64,000 nt of DNA from Camelimonas lactis (GTDB taxonomy: Bacteria > Pseudomonadota > Alphaproteobacteria > Rhizobiales > Beijerinckiaceae): positions 278,589 to 342,588 of the forward strand of contig NZ_SLWL01000003.1 of the NCBI RefSeq assembly GCF_004342915.1. The letters are read 5' to 3'. The notes beneath the pieces were generated by a model. It made no database searches, was not told the origin of the DNA, and saw only the letters and a program-made list of their open reading frames with translations. Made by a program: the position numbers and the translations under genes. Positions 37,380 to 48,344 of the stretch are shown here, piece by piece (within the stretch, counting starts at the first letter, position 1; the number at the start of each line of letters is the position of its first letter).

Positions 37380-38360
37380 ATGAGCAACGACTGGCGCGAG
37401 GGCCGGCCCGCCGCGGGGGGCAATCCGCTTCTCAACCGTTTTGCCCCGATGGCGGCCGCGGCCATGCTGTATCCGGCCCGGCGCGCGGGCAATGGCGCGT
37501 TGAAGCTGATTCCCGGCCATGTTCCGCTGCCCGATTTCGTGGCCGACCTCGGCGGTATTTCGCCGGTGCTGGGTCGTATAGGTTCGCTCGAGGTGCGGCT
37601 CGCCACCACGCGCAAGCAGATCAAACAGGCGCAGCGCCTGCGCTATCGCGTGTTTTATGAAGAAATGTCGGCGGTCCCCAATCCCGCCGCCCGACTGGCC
37701 CGGCGCGACATGGATGGTTTCGACGCCATCTGCGACCATCTGCTGGTGATCGACAATGGCGAGGCTGGCGGCGTCGAAAAGCGCAAGCCGAAGGTGGTCG
37801 GCACCTACCGCCTGTTGCGTCAGGAGGTGGCGGAGCGCCATGCCGGCTTCTACACCGCCAGCGAATTCGACATCGCGCCGCTGCTGGCCCGCCATCGCGG
37901 CAAGCGCTTCCTGGAACTGGGTCGCTCCTGCGTGCTGAAGGAATATCGCACCAAGCGCACGGTGGAGCTGCTGTGGCAGGGCATCTGGAACTATGTGCGG
38001 CATCACCGCATCGACGCCATGTTCGGCTGCGCCAGCCTTGAGGGCGTTGATGCTGAAAAGCTGGCCCTGCCGCTGAGCTTTCTTTACCATTTCGCCGCGC
38101 CGCCCGGGGACTGGGCCGTGCAGGCGTTGCCGTCCTGCCGCGTCGACATGAACCGCATGGCCAAGGAGGCGGTGGACCCGAAAAAAGCGCTGCACGCCCT
38201 GCCGCCGCTGATCAAGGGCTACCTGCGCCTCGGCGCTTCCTTCGGCGGGGAGGCCGTGGTCGACCGCCAGTTCGGCACCACCGACGTGCTGGTGCTGCTG
38301 CCGGTGTCCGTCATCAGCAAGCGCTACGTCAATCATTTCGCCGGCGGCGGCGAGGTCTGA
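37380..38360 (+). CDS. olsB: OlsB-like L-ornithine N(alpha)-acyltransferase
   Basis: GNAT-type acyltransferase using 3-hydroxyacyl-ACP to acylate ornithine, the first step of ornithine-lipid synthesis at the inner membrane; 326 residues. It shows the acyl-homoserine-lactone-synthase-like core IKQAQRLRYRVFYEEMSA, DICDHLLVID-type region (DAICDHLLVID), VVGTYRLLRQE, FLELGRSCVLKEYRT and MFGCASLEGVD. The N-terminus is about 30 residues longer than usual, and a later start is possible. olsA, often adjacent, is not in this window. A long divergent region to the CoA-transferase gene should hold its promoter. Confidence 0.88.
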   Translation: MSNDWREGRPAAGGNPLLNRFAPMAAAAMLYPARRAGNGALKLIPGHVPLPDFVADLGGISPVLGRIGSLEVRLATTRKQIKQAQRLRYRVFYEEMSAVPNPAARLARRDMDGFDAICDHLLVIDNGEAGGVEKRKPKVVGTYRLLRQEVAERHAGFYTASEFDIAPLLARHRGKRFLELGRSCVLKEYRTKRTVELLWQGIWNYVRHHRIDAMFGCASLEGVDAEKLALPLSFLYHFAAPPGDWAVQALPSCRVDMNRMAKEAVDPKKALHALPPLIKGYLRLGASFGGEAVVDRQFGTTDVLVLLPVSVISKRYVNHFAGGGEV

Positions 38361-38385
38361 GGGCCGGATCCGTCAGAGGGCGCCG

Positions 38386-39276
38386 TCAGCGCCCTTCGCC
38401 GGCGGCGGCCAGCGCCGACAGACCCTCGCGATAGCTCGGATAGGCCAGCGTCACGCCCAGTTCCTCGCGCATGCGGCGGTTGGAGACGCGCTTGTTCCCG
38501 CTCCAGAAGCTGCGCGCCATGGGCGTCAGCTCGGCGTCCTCGAAGGCGATGGCCGGCGGCGGCGCGACGCCAAGCAGCTCCGCCGCGTACTCAACCGGCA
38601 GTTGCGGCGCGCAGGGCTCGCTGTCGGTGACGTTCCAGACGCGTTGCTCCACCTGCGCCCGGTTGAAGGCGGCGTCGATCGCCGCGGCGATGTCGTCCAC
38701 GTGGATGCGGTTGAACACCTGCCCCGCGCGAATCAGCCGGTGCGCCACGCCGTCGCGGATCTTCACCAGCTGGTTGCGGCCCGGCCCGTAAATGCCGGCC
38801 AGGCGCAGGACGTGCACGGATTTGCCGGTGGCGCGTCCCAGCTCCAGCCATTGCTGCTCCACCGTGACGCGCGCACGGTTGCGGGCGCTGCCCGGTCGCA
38901 GTTCGGCGTCTTCCTCGATCACCGCGCCCTGATGGTCGCCGTAAACACCGACCGTGGAGAGATAAACGATGTGCGTCAGCCCGGTTGCGCCGGCGATGAG
39001 GTCACCGAAATGGCGCAGGGTCGGGTCGCCGGCCTGGTCTGGCCGGGCGGACACCAGCAGATGGCTGGCGCGGCTGAGCGCGGCGGCGATCGCCGGATCG
39101 GGCGTGGTTGTCGCGGAGCCGTCAAACGCGTGCAGCGTCAGGCGGGGCGTCGCCGTGTCTGTTGCAGCGTCCCGCAACTGCCGGCGGGTGGCGGTGATGC
39201 GTTGGTAACCGGCGCCATGGCGGCTGACATAACCCTGCGCCGAAAATCCCAGCCCAAACACAAACAGTTCTGACAT
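38386..39276 (-). CDS. NAD(P)-dependent epimerase/dehydratase-like protein (YeeZ type)
   Basis: A 296-residue extended-SDR-like protein. The N-terminal Rossmann motif MSELFVFGLGFSAQGYV, THIVYLSTVGVYGDHQG, VLRLAGIYGPGRNQL and FNRIHVDDIAAAI are typical of YeeZ-like NAD-dependent epimerases. The usual YxxxK is not evident, so the catalytic function is unclear. Its ATG overlaps the queG stop as TAATG, so translation is coupled. The block GST-queG-this gene, opposite uppP, appears to be conserved in related bacteria. Confidence 0.85.
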   Translation of the reverse strand: MSELFVFGLGFSAQGYVSRHGAGYQRITATRRQLRDAATDTATPRLTLHAFDGSATTTPDPAIAAALSRASHLLVSARPDQAGDPTLRHFGDLIAGATGLTHIVYLSTVGVYGDHQGAVIEEDAELRPGSARNRARVTVEQQWLELGRATGKSVHVLRLAGIYGPGRNQLVKIRDGVAHRLIRAGQVFNRIHVDDIAAAIDAAFNRAQVEQRVWNVTDSEPCAPQLPVEYAAELLGVAPPPAIAFEDAELTPMARSFWSGNKRVSNRRMREELGVTLAYPSYREGLSALAAAGEGR

Positions 39277-40526
39277 TACGCCTGCTCCGGTTCCGATATC
39301 TGCGCGGGGAAACCAGCCGCAGCCTCCCATTCGGCCAGAACCTCCGGGTCGCGTTCGGCGGCGTTCTGACGCCGCAACTTGCCAAGACTGTCCGCGTCCA
39401 GCAACTGGCCGAGGGCCCAGACCGTCGCGCCGCGCACCAGCGCCGATGGATCATCGAGCAACCGCGCCGCCGGCTCCGCCAGCCTGGCGTCGCCGGAGTT
39501 GCCCGTGGCGATCAGAACATTGCGCAAAAACCGGTCGCGCCCGGTGCGTTTCACCGGCGTGCCGGCAAACCGGCTTCTGAACGTCGCGTCGTCGAGCGTC
39601 AGCAGTTCAGCCAGCGCCGGCCGGTCGTTCTCCGCGCGCGCCGCCAGCTTCGCGTCGTGGCCGACCCTGGCGAACTTGTTCCAGGGACAGACGGCCAGGC
39701 AGTCGTCGCAACCGAAAATCCGGTTGCCGATCGCCTTGCGGAAAGCGTGCGGAACCGGTCCCGCGTGTTCGATGGTGAGGTAGGAGATGCAGCGCCGTGA
39801 ATCGAGCTGATACGGCGCCGGAAACGCCTGGGTGGGGCAGACGTCCAGGCAGGCGCGGCATGAGCCGCAACTCGGCTGGCCAGGCGGGTCCGGCGGCAAT
39901 TCGGCGGTGGTGAGAATAACGCCGAGGAACAGCCAGTTGCCCAGGGTGCGCGACACCAGCACGCTGTGCTTGCCCTGCCAGCCGACGCCGGCGCGGGCGG
40001 CCAGCGGTTTTTCCATCAGCGGCGCCGTATCGACGAACACCTTGACGTCGGCGCCGCCGCGCGAGGCGAGGAAACCGGCGACCTGTTTCAGCCGCCCCTT
40101 GATGATCTCGTGATAGTCGCGGCCCTGGGCGTAGACCGAGATCAGCCCGCGATCCCGGGCAGCCAGATGGTCGAGCGGGTTGTGGTCGGGACCGTAATTG
40201 AGGCCGAGCACCAGGGCGGAGCGCGCTTCCGGCCACATCGCCTGTGGACTGGCGCGCCGTTCGGCGCCTTCGCGCATCCACTCCATGTCGCCATGATAGC
40301 CGGCGTCGAGCCAGGCCATCAGCCGCGCGCCGGTTTCGGGCAGGGCGGCCGCCGGGGCGACGCGGGCCACGTCAAACCCCTCAGCCCGGGCGCGCGCCAC
40401 CACCGCCTCGCGCAGCGCCGCCCCCTTCAGCGCCGCCCCCTCCAGCGTCTCTGGGCGTGCTGTCTTGCCATGGCCGGCGGACCGTTGCCGGCGGCTGTCA
40501 GGTGGGGAGGCGTCGCGCATGCTCAT
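39276..40526 (-). CDS. queG: Epoxyqueuosine reductase
   Basis: Cobalamin- and Fe-S-dependent enzyme performing the last step of tRNA queuosine synthesis. The 416-residue protein shows DYHEIIKGRLKQ, FVDTAPLMEKPLAARAGVGW, GKHSVLVSRTLGNWLFLGV and two 4Fe-4S motifs (CGSCRACLDVCPTQAF, CDDCLAVCPWNKFA), followed by a C-terminal HEAT-like segment. The first ~35 residues are charged and variable; a later start is possible. It is followed by the epimerase gene through a one-base overlap. Confidence 0.95.
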   Translation of the reverse strand: MSMRDASPPDSRRQRSAGHGKTARPETLEGAALKGAALREAVVARARAEGFDVARVAPAAALPETGARLMAWLDAGYHGDMEWMREGAERRASPQAMWPEARSALVLGLNYGPDHNPLDHLAARDRGLISVYAQGRDYHEIIKGRLKQVAGFLASRGGADVKVFVDTAPLMEKPLAARAGVGWQGKHSVLVSRTLGNWLFLGVILTTAELPPDPPGQPSCGSCRACLDVCPTQAFPAPYQLDSRRCISYLTIEHAGPVPHAFRKAIGNRIFGCDDCLAVCPWNKFARVGHDAKLAARAENDRPALAELLTLDDATFRSRFAGTPVKRTGRDRFLRNVLIATGNSGDARLAEPAARLLDDPSALVRGATVWALGQLLDADSLGKLRRQNAAERDPEVLAEWEAAAGFPAQISEPEQA

Positions 40527-40572
40527 TCCGTCCGCCGGTCGGCCGCCACATCGCCAGCCGCGCAGGTCCTTC

Positions 40573-41316
40573 TCAGACGTTCAGCCGCGCATAGGTCGTC
40601 GCCGGCGCCATGCCAGGCACCAGGTCCTGCAACAGGGTGCGGAACGACGGGCGCGACTTGATGCGACCATACCACGCCGCCGCCGCCTCGTCCTCGCTCC
40701 ACGGCACGTCGCCAAGGTAATCGACGCAGGACAGGTGCGCCGCCGCCGCCAGATCGGCGCTGGTGAGGCGCGCGCCGGCGAGAAACGGCGCGTCGCGTAG
40801 CAGAAAGCCAATGTAGCGCAGGTGATAGCGCACGTTGGCGCGCGCCGCGCGCACGCCGTTCATGTCCGGCGGGCCGCCGCCCAGTTCCGTCGCCATGAAG
40901 CGCTTGTAGATCTTCTCGGTGCACAGATAGGTGGTGACTTCCGCGAAGAATTTTTCGTTGAACCAGGCGGTGAGGCGCCGGGCCTCTGCGCGCTCTGCAA
41001 TGCCGCCAGGCAACAGACGCCGGTCCGGGTGGCGCGCGCCCAGCAATTCGTCGACATATTCGTTGATGACGGCGGCGCCGGAAAGCACCAGAGGCGCGGC
41101 GCCGGCCGGAGCGGCGCCTTCCGCGTCGCTGTCGGGATGCAGCGCCCCATCGGCCGCCAGCACTGGCGTGTCGCCAGCCGGGTTGAGCATCAGGAACTCC
41201 TGACGTCGCTCCCACGGCCGCACTTCGACCAGTTCCGGCGCGACGTCGAACTCGCCCAGCACCAGGCGGACGAAGCGGGAATGCGGACAGAAGGCGTGAT
41301 GGTGCAGGGTGGCCAT
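40573..41316 (-). CDS. Glutathione S-transferase family protein, FzlA-like
   Basis: GST-fold protein of 247 residues. The N-terminal thioredoxin-like domain has LHHHAFCPHSRFVRLVLGEF, RPWERRQEFLMLNPAGDTPV and VINEYVDELLG; the all-helical C-domain has RLTSADLAAAAHLSCVDYLG. Sequence and gene neighbourhood resemble FzlA, the FtsZ-binding GST-like cell-division factor of Caulobacter, but this is an inference. ATG 41316 matches the family N-terminus; a GTG at 41331 would add five residues. It lies 46 bp upstream of queG on the same strand. Confidence 0.85.
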   Translation of the reverse strand: MATLHHHAFCPHSRFVRLVLGEFDVAPELVEVRPWERRQEFLMLNPAGDTPVLAADGALHPDSDAEGAAPAGAAPLVLSGAAVINEYVDELLGARHPDRRLLPGGIAERAEARRLTAWFNEKFFAEVTTYLCTEKIYKRFMATELGGGPPDMNGVRAARANVRYHLRYIGFLLRDAPFLAGARLTSADLAAAAHLSCVDYLGDVPWSEDEAAAAWYGRIKSRPSFRTLLQDLVPGMAPATTYARLNV

Positions 41317-41782
41317 CAGGGGCAGATCCACTCAGGCGTCAGGCGGCGGCCGGACCAGGATTTCTCGGGAAGGGCTCCCGTATAGTGAGGAGCGCATCTG
41401 GCGACAATCATTGTCTTTTGCGCCGCTTCGGCCGTTCCTGTGATGAGTGGGGGCATTAACCGTCCATTCAGTGATGGGGAGATACCTGCTTGGGCCTTTC
41501 GGCGTTGGGGCGCGGCCCCTGCTGTCAACGGCCGCCGACGTTCTGGCGCCATGATTCGACCTGTATCACTGCGGAATGTGGCGACCATCCGGCGTGGCCG
41601 CCGCAATTGGCCCTGGGGCAAGGCCGCTCCGCGCTGGCGCCGCGCGGCGGGGCCGGCGCAATACGTGAAAAAACAACGGCATGGAGCCGGTCCGGCGCTG
41701 TCCGGGCCAGATGTGAATCACAAGCAATTGTTGACCGTCGTGCGGAAACCATGGCGGCGGCGGACAGTCTGGAGCAATACGA
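41317..41782. other. Divergent intergenic region between GST gene and uppP
   Basis: Around 466 bp carrying the promoters of the GST-queG block and of uppP. No convincing promoter, repeat or small gene was recognised; open frames crossing it lack protein-like composition or ribosome binding sites. Confidence 0.5.
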
Positions 41783-42586
41783 ATGGGCATCATCGAGGCG
41801 TTCCAGGCTGCGGTTCTGGGGCTTGTCGAAGGGCTGACCGAATTCCTGCCGGTGTCGTCGACCGGCCATCTGTTGCTGCTGGGCCATTTCCTTGGCTTCA
41901 AATCCACGGGCCAGACCTTTGAGGTGCTGGTGCAGCTTGGCGCCATCCTCGCCATCGTCTCGGTCTATTTCGGCCGCATCGTCTTCCTGCTCCGCACCTT
42001 GCGCACGCGCCCCGAGACGCAGCGTTTCGTCATTGGCGTGCTGGTGGGTTTCCTGCCGGCGGCGGTGCTCGGCGCCTTGTTGCACGGCTTCATCAAGGGC
42101 GTGCTGTTCAACCCGTGGGTTGTCTGCGTGGCGCTGATCATTGGCGGTCTGGTGCTGCTGGTCGTGGATGGGCTGAAGCTGGAGCCGCGCTACGACGACG
42201 CCGAAACCTTCCCGCTGCGCACCTATCTGGCCATCGGCTGCGCCCAATGCCTCGCCATGATTCCGGGCGTGTCCCGCTCCGGCGCCACCATCGTCAGCGC
42301 CATGTTCCTCGGCGCCACCAAGCGGGCGGCGGCGGAGTTCTCGTTCTGGCTGGCCATGCCGACCATGGCTGGCGCCTTCGCCTGGGACCTGCTGAAAAAC
42401 TACAAACTGCTGACCTTTAACGACGGCGGCCTGATCGTCATCGGCTTTACCATGGCGTTCATCTCCGGCCTGTTTGTCGTGCGCAGTCTGCTTGGCTACG
42501 TCTCGCGCCACGGCTTCGCCCTGTTCGGCTGGTGGCGCCTGGTCGTCGGCGCCGCCGGCCTTGCCGGCCTGATCGTGTTTGGCTGA
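41783..42586 (+). CDS. uppP: Undecaprenyl-diphosphate phosphatase (BacA/UppP)
   Basis: Inner-membrane enzyme that recycles the lipid carrier for peptidoglycan and O-antigen by dephosphorylating undecaprenyl-PP; 267 residues with about eight transmembrane segments. Both catalytic motifs are intact: [19 protein letters not shown] near the N-terminus and [15 protein letters not shown] in the middle. The ATG at 41783 gives the canonical N-terminus [17 protein letters not shown]. It is convergent with nth. Confidence 0.97.
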   Translation: MGIIEAFQAAVLGLVEGLTEFLPVSSTGHLLLLGHFLGFKSTGQTFEVLVQLGAILAIVSVYFGRIVFLLRTLRTRPETQRFVIGVLVGFLPAAVLGALLHGFIKGVLFNPWVVCVALIIGGLVLLVVDGLKLEPRYDDAETFPLRTYLAIGCAQCLAMIPGVSRSGATIVSAMFLGATKRAAAEFSFWLAMPTMAGAFAWDLLKNYKLLTFNDGGLIVIGFTMAFISGLFVVRSLLGYVSRHGFALFGWWRLVVGAAGLAGLIVFG

Positions 42587-42611
42587 GACAGCGGAAGCGG
42601 ACCGACCCGAT

Positions 42612-43367
42612 TTATCCCGGCGTGCTTTTGGGCTCATACCGGCACAGATCAGCGATCAGGCAGCGCCAGCACTCGGGTTTGCGCGCCTTGCAGACATAGC
42701 GCCCGTGCAGGATCAGCCAGTGGTGGGCGTGCAGCAGGTACTGCTCCGGGATCACGCGCAGCAGGCCCTGTTCCACCTCCAGCGGCGTGCGGCCTGGCGC
42801 CAGTGGAATCCGGTTCGACACCCGGAACAGATGGGTGTCGACGGCGATGGTGGGCTGGCCGAAGAAAATGTTCAGCACCACGTTGGCTGTCTTGCGTCCC
42901 ACGCCAGGCAGGGCTTCCAGCGCCTCGCGATCCGCCGGGACTTCGCCGCCGTGACGGTCGATCAGCAGTTGTGAAAGAGCGATGACATTGCGCGCCTTGG
43001 CGCGGAACAGGCCGATGGTCTTGATGTGGTCGCGCACCACGTCCTCGCCGAGCGCCAGCATTTTCTGCGGCGTGTCGGCCACAGCGAACAGCCCGCGCGT
43101 CGCCCGGTTGACGCCGACGTCCGTCGCCTGGGCCGACAGCACCACCGCCACCAGCAGGGTGTAGGCGTTCACATATTCCAGCTCGCCCTGCGGCTCCGGG
43201 TCCACCTTGTGGAAGCGGGCGAAAATTTCGGTGATTTCCGCCGGCGGCAGCAGCTGCAGCGCCGCAGGTTTGCGGGCGCTCCGGCCTGGGGCCTTGCCGG
43301 CTTTTTTTCCGGCCGGCTTTTTCGCCGGCGTCGCGTTCGCGGAAGAAGCGGATTTGCGGACAGTCAT
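42612..43367 (-). CDS. nth: Endonuclease III
   Basis: DNA glycosylase/AP lyase for oxidised pyrimidines; 251 residues including a Lys/Ala-rich N-terminal tail of about 37. It shows LLVAVVLSAQATDVGVN, the helix-hairpin-helix LPGVGRKTANVVLN, catalytic Asp in AVDTHLFRVSNR and the Fe-S motif CKARKPECWRCLIADLC (C-x6-C-x2-C-x5-C). ATG 43367 is chosen; the frame is open far upstream only because it crosses the DUF2244 gene. It is divergent from the DUF2244 gene with only 9 bp between start codons. Confidence 0.96.
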   Translation of the reverse strand: MTVRKSASSANATPAKKPAGKKAGKAPGRSARKPAALQLLPPAEITEIFARFHKVDPEPQGELEYVNAYTLLVAVVLSAQATDVGVNRATRGLFAVADTPQKMLALGEDVVRDHIKTIGLFRAKARNVIALSQLLIDRHGGEVPADREALEALPGVGRKTANVVLNIFFGQPTIAVDTHLFRVSNRIPLAPGRTPLEVEQGLLRVIPEQYLLHAHHWLILHGRYVCKARKPECWRCLIADLCRYEPKSTPG

Positions 43368-43376
43368 GAGGGGGTT

Positions 43377-43958
43377 ATGGTGAAAGCCATCATGACAGGC
43401 AATCCACATGACGTTCAGCCAGCGCTGCCGTTGGCGCCGCCTGATGACGCGATGGAGCCGGCGCGCTGGCCCGATCCGGCGGAGCGGGATGAATTCCGCG
43501 TGCTGATCACGCCGCACCGTTCGCTGGGCGCGCGTGGCTTCCGGCTGGTCATGGCCCTGGTTCTGGTGTGCAGCGTCATCGCCAGCCTGCCGTTCGTCAT
43601 CATGGGCGCCTGGCCTGTCGCCGGCTTTTTCGGCCTCGATGTGCTGGCGCTTTACGTGGCCTTCCGCCTCAGCTTCGCGCACGCGGCGGCGTTTGAGGAG
43701 ATCGTTGTCACCAGCGTCACCCTGATGCTGCGCAAGGTGTCGCATACGGGCGAGCAGGCGGAGTGGCGCTTCAATCCCCTGTGGACCAGCCTGCTGCGGG
43801 AGAACGACGAGGAGTTCGGTCTGCTGCGGCTCAGCCTCGCCTCGCGCGGCCAGGTGGTGCCGGTAGGCGAGGCGCTGTCGGCGGCGGAGCGGGAGAGTTT
43901 CGCCGCGGCCCTGTCGGCGGCGCTGGGCGCGGCCCGCCGCGGCGAACTGCGCTACTGA
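43377..43958 (+). CDS. DUF2244 domain-containing membrane protein
   Basis: A 193-residue inner-membrane protein. The N-terminal ~35 residues are variable, then FRVLITPHRSLGARGFRLVM, two transmembrane segments (ALVLVCSVIASLPFVIMGAW, VAGFFGLDVLALYVAFRLSF) and a cytoplasmic domain with EWRFNPLWTSLLRE. DUF2244 has no assigned function. The start at ATG 43377 is very close to its purine-rich site; ATG 43392 is an alternative. Head-to-head placement with nth is common in related genomes. Confidence 0.85.
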   Translation: MVKAIMTGNPHDVQPALPLAPPDDAMEPARWPDPAERDEFRVLITPHRSLGARGFRLVMALVLVCSVIASLPFVIMGAWPVAGFFGLDVLALYVAFRLSFAHAAAFEEIVVTSVTLMLRKVSHTGEQAEWRFNPLWTSLLRENDEEFGLLRLSLASRGQVVPVGEALSAAERESFAAALSAALGAARRGELRY

Positions 43959-44110
43959 GCCCTTATCCGCCTGATCCACCGGCGGTCGGTGAGCGGCGAA
44001 CGCCATGCGGGCTGCCTTGGCCCAGCGCTTTTGCGCCAGTCATTCGCCTGACCTGCGGACGGCCGGGGTTTTGCCGGCTGCGTCCTCTTGCGCGTCGACG
44101 CAGGGCTCGC

Positions 44111-44169
44111 CAAGTGAGCCTCAGGCAAGCGAGCCCAGGCAAGTGAGCTTCAGGCAAGTGAGCCTCAGG
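44111..44169. repeat. Tandem repeat, four units of 14-15 bp
   Basis: Units CAAGTGAGCCTCAGG (44111), CAAGCGAGCCCAGG (44126), CAAGTGAGCTTCAGG (44140) and CAAGTGAGCCTCAGG (44155). It lies 380 bp upstream of dnaK. Confidence 0.9.
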
Positions 44170-44314
44170 TCAGCGCTGGCGTCGTTGCATGAACCGTCAC
44201 CGTGTAGAAGCAGCCGGCGACAGGTTTTCGGCCTTGGGCGATGGCCATGCTTGCGCCGCAGAACTGGCGTTGCGATGGAGGTCGGTCATGTGGACGTCGC
44301 AGGCCTGAGGCTGG

Positions 44315-44344
44315 CTTGCGGGCCATGGAGCGGCCTCCTATATA
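44315..44344 (+). promoter_or_regulatory. Candidate sigma-32 (RpoH) promoter of dnaK
   Basis: CTTGCG at 44315-44320 and CTCCTATATA at 44335-44344 are spaced like the heat-shock consensus CTTGAAA/CCCATNT. This is the only heat-shock-like signal seen upstream of dnaK. Confidence 0.45.
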
Positions 44345-44551
44345 GCGCGATGAGAACAGCGCGTTCTGTTTGCCGGGCGGCGATCCGCCGCGCGGCGGAC
44401 GACGCGGTCAAACCACCCGGATGCGGTTGCAAATCCAGCAGGCGGCCGCATTCACTCTATCTGGTCTGTCATGCCGGCATGGATGACAGGCCGGGCCATG
44501 GCCGGGTCGCTTCGGGGCCTGGCGGTCTGCTTTGAAAGTGAGGGATCAATC

Positions 44552-46459
<1,908 letters not shown>

Positions 46460-46793
46460 GCCTCTGGCGCGGGGCCGCGATTTGCGGCCCCGTTGCCTTT
46501 GGGCGCGACAGTTCCGGGGCGTCGCGACGGTTCGCGCGTCCGGGCGAAGGCCGGCCAGGGCCGGAAATTGGCCCTGGCTGAATGGAAGCCATATCCCGGC
46601 GTGCGGCGGAAAAGGCCTCGCTGGACAATGGCTTCAGGGTTTGGACGTTTTCTGGAAAAAGCCGGATCACCATATGACGCGCATGCCGGGAGAGACCGGG
46701 CGGCGGTCTGGTTGTGCCCGGCTGAATGGTCATGGCGCTCACGCGCATGGCTGACGATGAGAAGATGACAGGATCAGGTCTGGAATTTGCCCG
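46460..46793. other. Intergenic region between dnaK and dnaJ
   Basis: 334 bp, longer than usual for this gene pair. A perfect GGGGCCGC/GCGGCCCC hairpin with loop GATTT (46471-46491) follows dnaK, but has only GTTGCCTTT after it, so termination would be weak. No gene or clear promoter for dnaJ was recognised. Confidence 0.5.
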
Positions 46794-47927
46794 ATGACCA
46801 AGCGCTGCTACTACGAGGTCCTTGAGGTTGAACGGACCGCCTCTGACGGTGACCTGAAGGTCGCTTTTCGCAAGCTGGCCATGAAATGGCACCCGGACAG
46901 GAACCCCGGCGACGCGGCCGCCGAGGTGCGTTTCAAGGAAGTGGCCGAGGCGTATGAGGTTCTGAAGGACGGCCAGAAGCGCGCCGCTTACGACCGGTTT
47001 GGTCACGCGGCTTTCGAGCAGGGCGGCATGGGCGGCGGCGCGGGGCCCGGTTTCGGCGCCGACTTCTCCGATTTCATGACCGACATCTTCGACAATTTCT
47101 TCGGCGACAGTCGCGCCCGCGGCGGCCGCCAGGGCCGCAATCGCGGCTCCGATGTCCGTTACAATCTCGAAATCACCCTGGAGGAAGCGTTCGCTGGCAA
47201 GACCGCCGCGATCCGCGTGCCGACCGCGGTGCGCTGTGACAGCTGCGAGGGAACCGGCGCCAAGGCCGGCTCGCGCGCCCGCACCTGCGGAACCTGCGGC
47301 GGCGCCGGTCAGGTGCGCGCCGCCCAGGGCTTTTTCGCCATCCAGCGCACCTGCCCGACCTGCGGTGGCCGGGGCGAGATCATCGACAATCCATGCGACG
47401 TTTGCCACGGCGCCGGCCGCGTCACCCGCGAGCGCAACCTGTCGGTCAACGTGCCGGCCGGCGTCGAGGACGGCACGCGCATCCGTCTGTCGGGCGAGGG
47501 CGAGGCGGGCAGCAACGGCGGCCCGGCCGGCGATCTGTACATTTTCCTGGCCATCAAGCCGCACGCCATCTTCCAGCGTGACGGCGCTGACCTGTTCTGC
47601 CGCGCTCCGGTGTCGATGACCCTGGCGGCGCTTGGCGGTGAGTTCGAGGCTCCGACCCTGGATGGCGAGCCGGCGAAAGTCTCGATCCCGGCGGGCACGC
47701 AGACCGGCCGCCAGCTGCGCCTGAAGGGCAAGGGCATGCCGGTGCTGCGCAGCCGCAACGTCGGCGATCTGTACATCCAGGTCGTGGTCGAGACGCCGCA
47801 GAACCTGTCGCGCCGTCAGCGCGAACTGTTGCAGGAGTTCGAGCGGGAATCCTCGGGTGAAACGCACCCGGAAAGCGCGGGCTTCCTGTCCCGGGTCAAG
47901 GAACTGTTCGGCGGCCTGGGCGGCTGA
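46794..47927 (+). CDS. dnaJ: Molecular chaperone DnaJ (Hsp40)
   Basis: DnaK co-chaperone, 377 residues. It has an N-terminal J domain ([30 protein letters not shown] with the HPD motif), a Gly-rich linker ([20 protein letters not shown]), four zinc-finger repeats ([32 protein letters not shown]) and the C-terminal substrate-binding domain ending in the typical [15 protein letters not shown] 46794 gives [14 protein letters not shown], as expected. A full-length, intact member. Confidence 0.97.
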   Translation: MTKRCYYEVLEVERTASDGDLKVAFRKLAMKWHPDRNPGDAAAEVRFKEVAEAYEVLKDGQKRAAYDRFGHAAFEQGGMGGGAGPGFGADFSDFMTDIFDNFFGDSRARGGRQGRNRGSDVRYNLEITLEEAFAGKTAAIRVPTAVRCDSCEGTGAKAGSRARTCGTCGGAGQVRAAQGFFAIQRTCPTCGGRGEIIDNPCDVCHGAGRVTRERNLSVNVPAGVEDGTRIRLSGEGEAGSNGGPAGDLYIFLAIKPHAIFQRDGADLFCRAPVSMTLAALGGEFEAPTLDGEPAKVSIPAGTQTGRQLRLKGKGMPVLRSRNVGDLYIQVVVETPQNLSRRQRELLQEFERESSGETHPESAGFLSRVKELFGGLGG

Positions 47928-48344
47928 AACAGCCTGGAATAGTCTGGCCCCCCCGGTTGTAGTTCATGGCGGCGGCGCGATCAAAACCGGTTGTCCCGGC
48001 TGGAATTTGGCCTGGAGCCCTATGCGCTCCGCCGCAACGGGTGTAACCAGAAGCAGTCAGGGCTGGCCAGACCATCCGTGGGACGGTGCGGCTCGCCTGG
48101 AGCAACAGCCTGTGACCGGTCCGCAGTCAGGGCTGGCGCATGACGTGAATAAGTGGATACCGGTTATTCGCGAATATCATGCGATATTAAAAACATGGAG
48201 CGCGATGCGTTTGTGTTCGAACCATCACGCGCCATGCATCGATGGAAGGAATTCCATGTCAGTTGGCGATCTTGCAGCAGCAACCGTGGAGCGCAGCGGC
48301 CCTGGCTGTTGCGCCGCGTCTCACCCGGCCGGAGCCCGCTGACC
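47928..48344. other. Intergenic region after dnaJ with palindromes and a direct repeat
   Basis: It holds a 15-bp direct repeat GCAGTCAGGGCTGGC (48053-48067 and 48123-48137) and two overlapping palindromes, TATTCGCGAATA (48165-48176) and AATATC-ATGC-GATATT (48173-48188), in an A/T-rich patch that could be the promoter/operator of the following methyltransferase. A 28-codon ORF with a good ribosome binding site starts at 48256 and is probably the displaced N-terminus of that gene. Confidence 0.55.
48165..48188. promoter_or_regulatory. Overlapping palindromes, possible operator
   Basis: TATTCGCGAATA (perfect 12-bp palindrome) overlaps the inverted repeat AATATC-ATGC-GATATT. It lies about 70 bp before the ribosome binding site at 48246. 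No known consensus is recognised. Confidence 0.35.

Larger units (their letters stand above)
43959..44551. other. Long intergenic region upstream of dnaK
   Basis: About 590 bp. It contains four 14-15 bp tandem repeats (44111-44169) and a candidate heat-shock promoter (44315-44344) followed by a ~200-nt leader to dnaK. No CIRCE element and no credible small gene were found. Confidence 0.6.

Noticed and set aside
46471..46491. Intrinsic terminator of dnaK
   Set aside because: The stem is perfect but lacks a U-run (GTTGCCTTT follows). It is recorded only as a hairpin in the intergenic entry.
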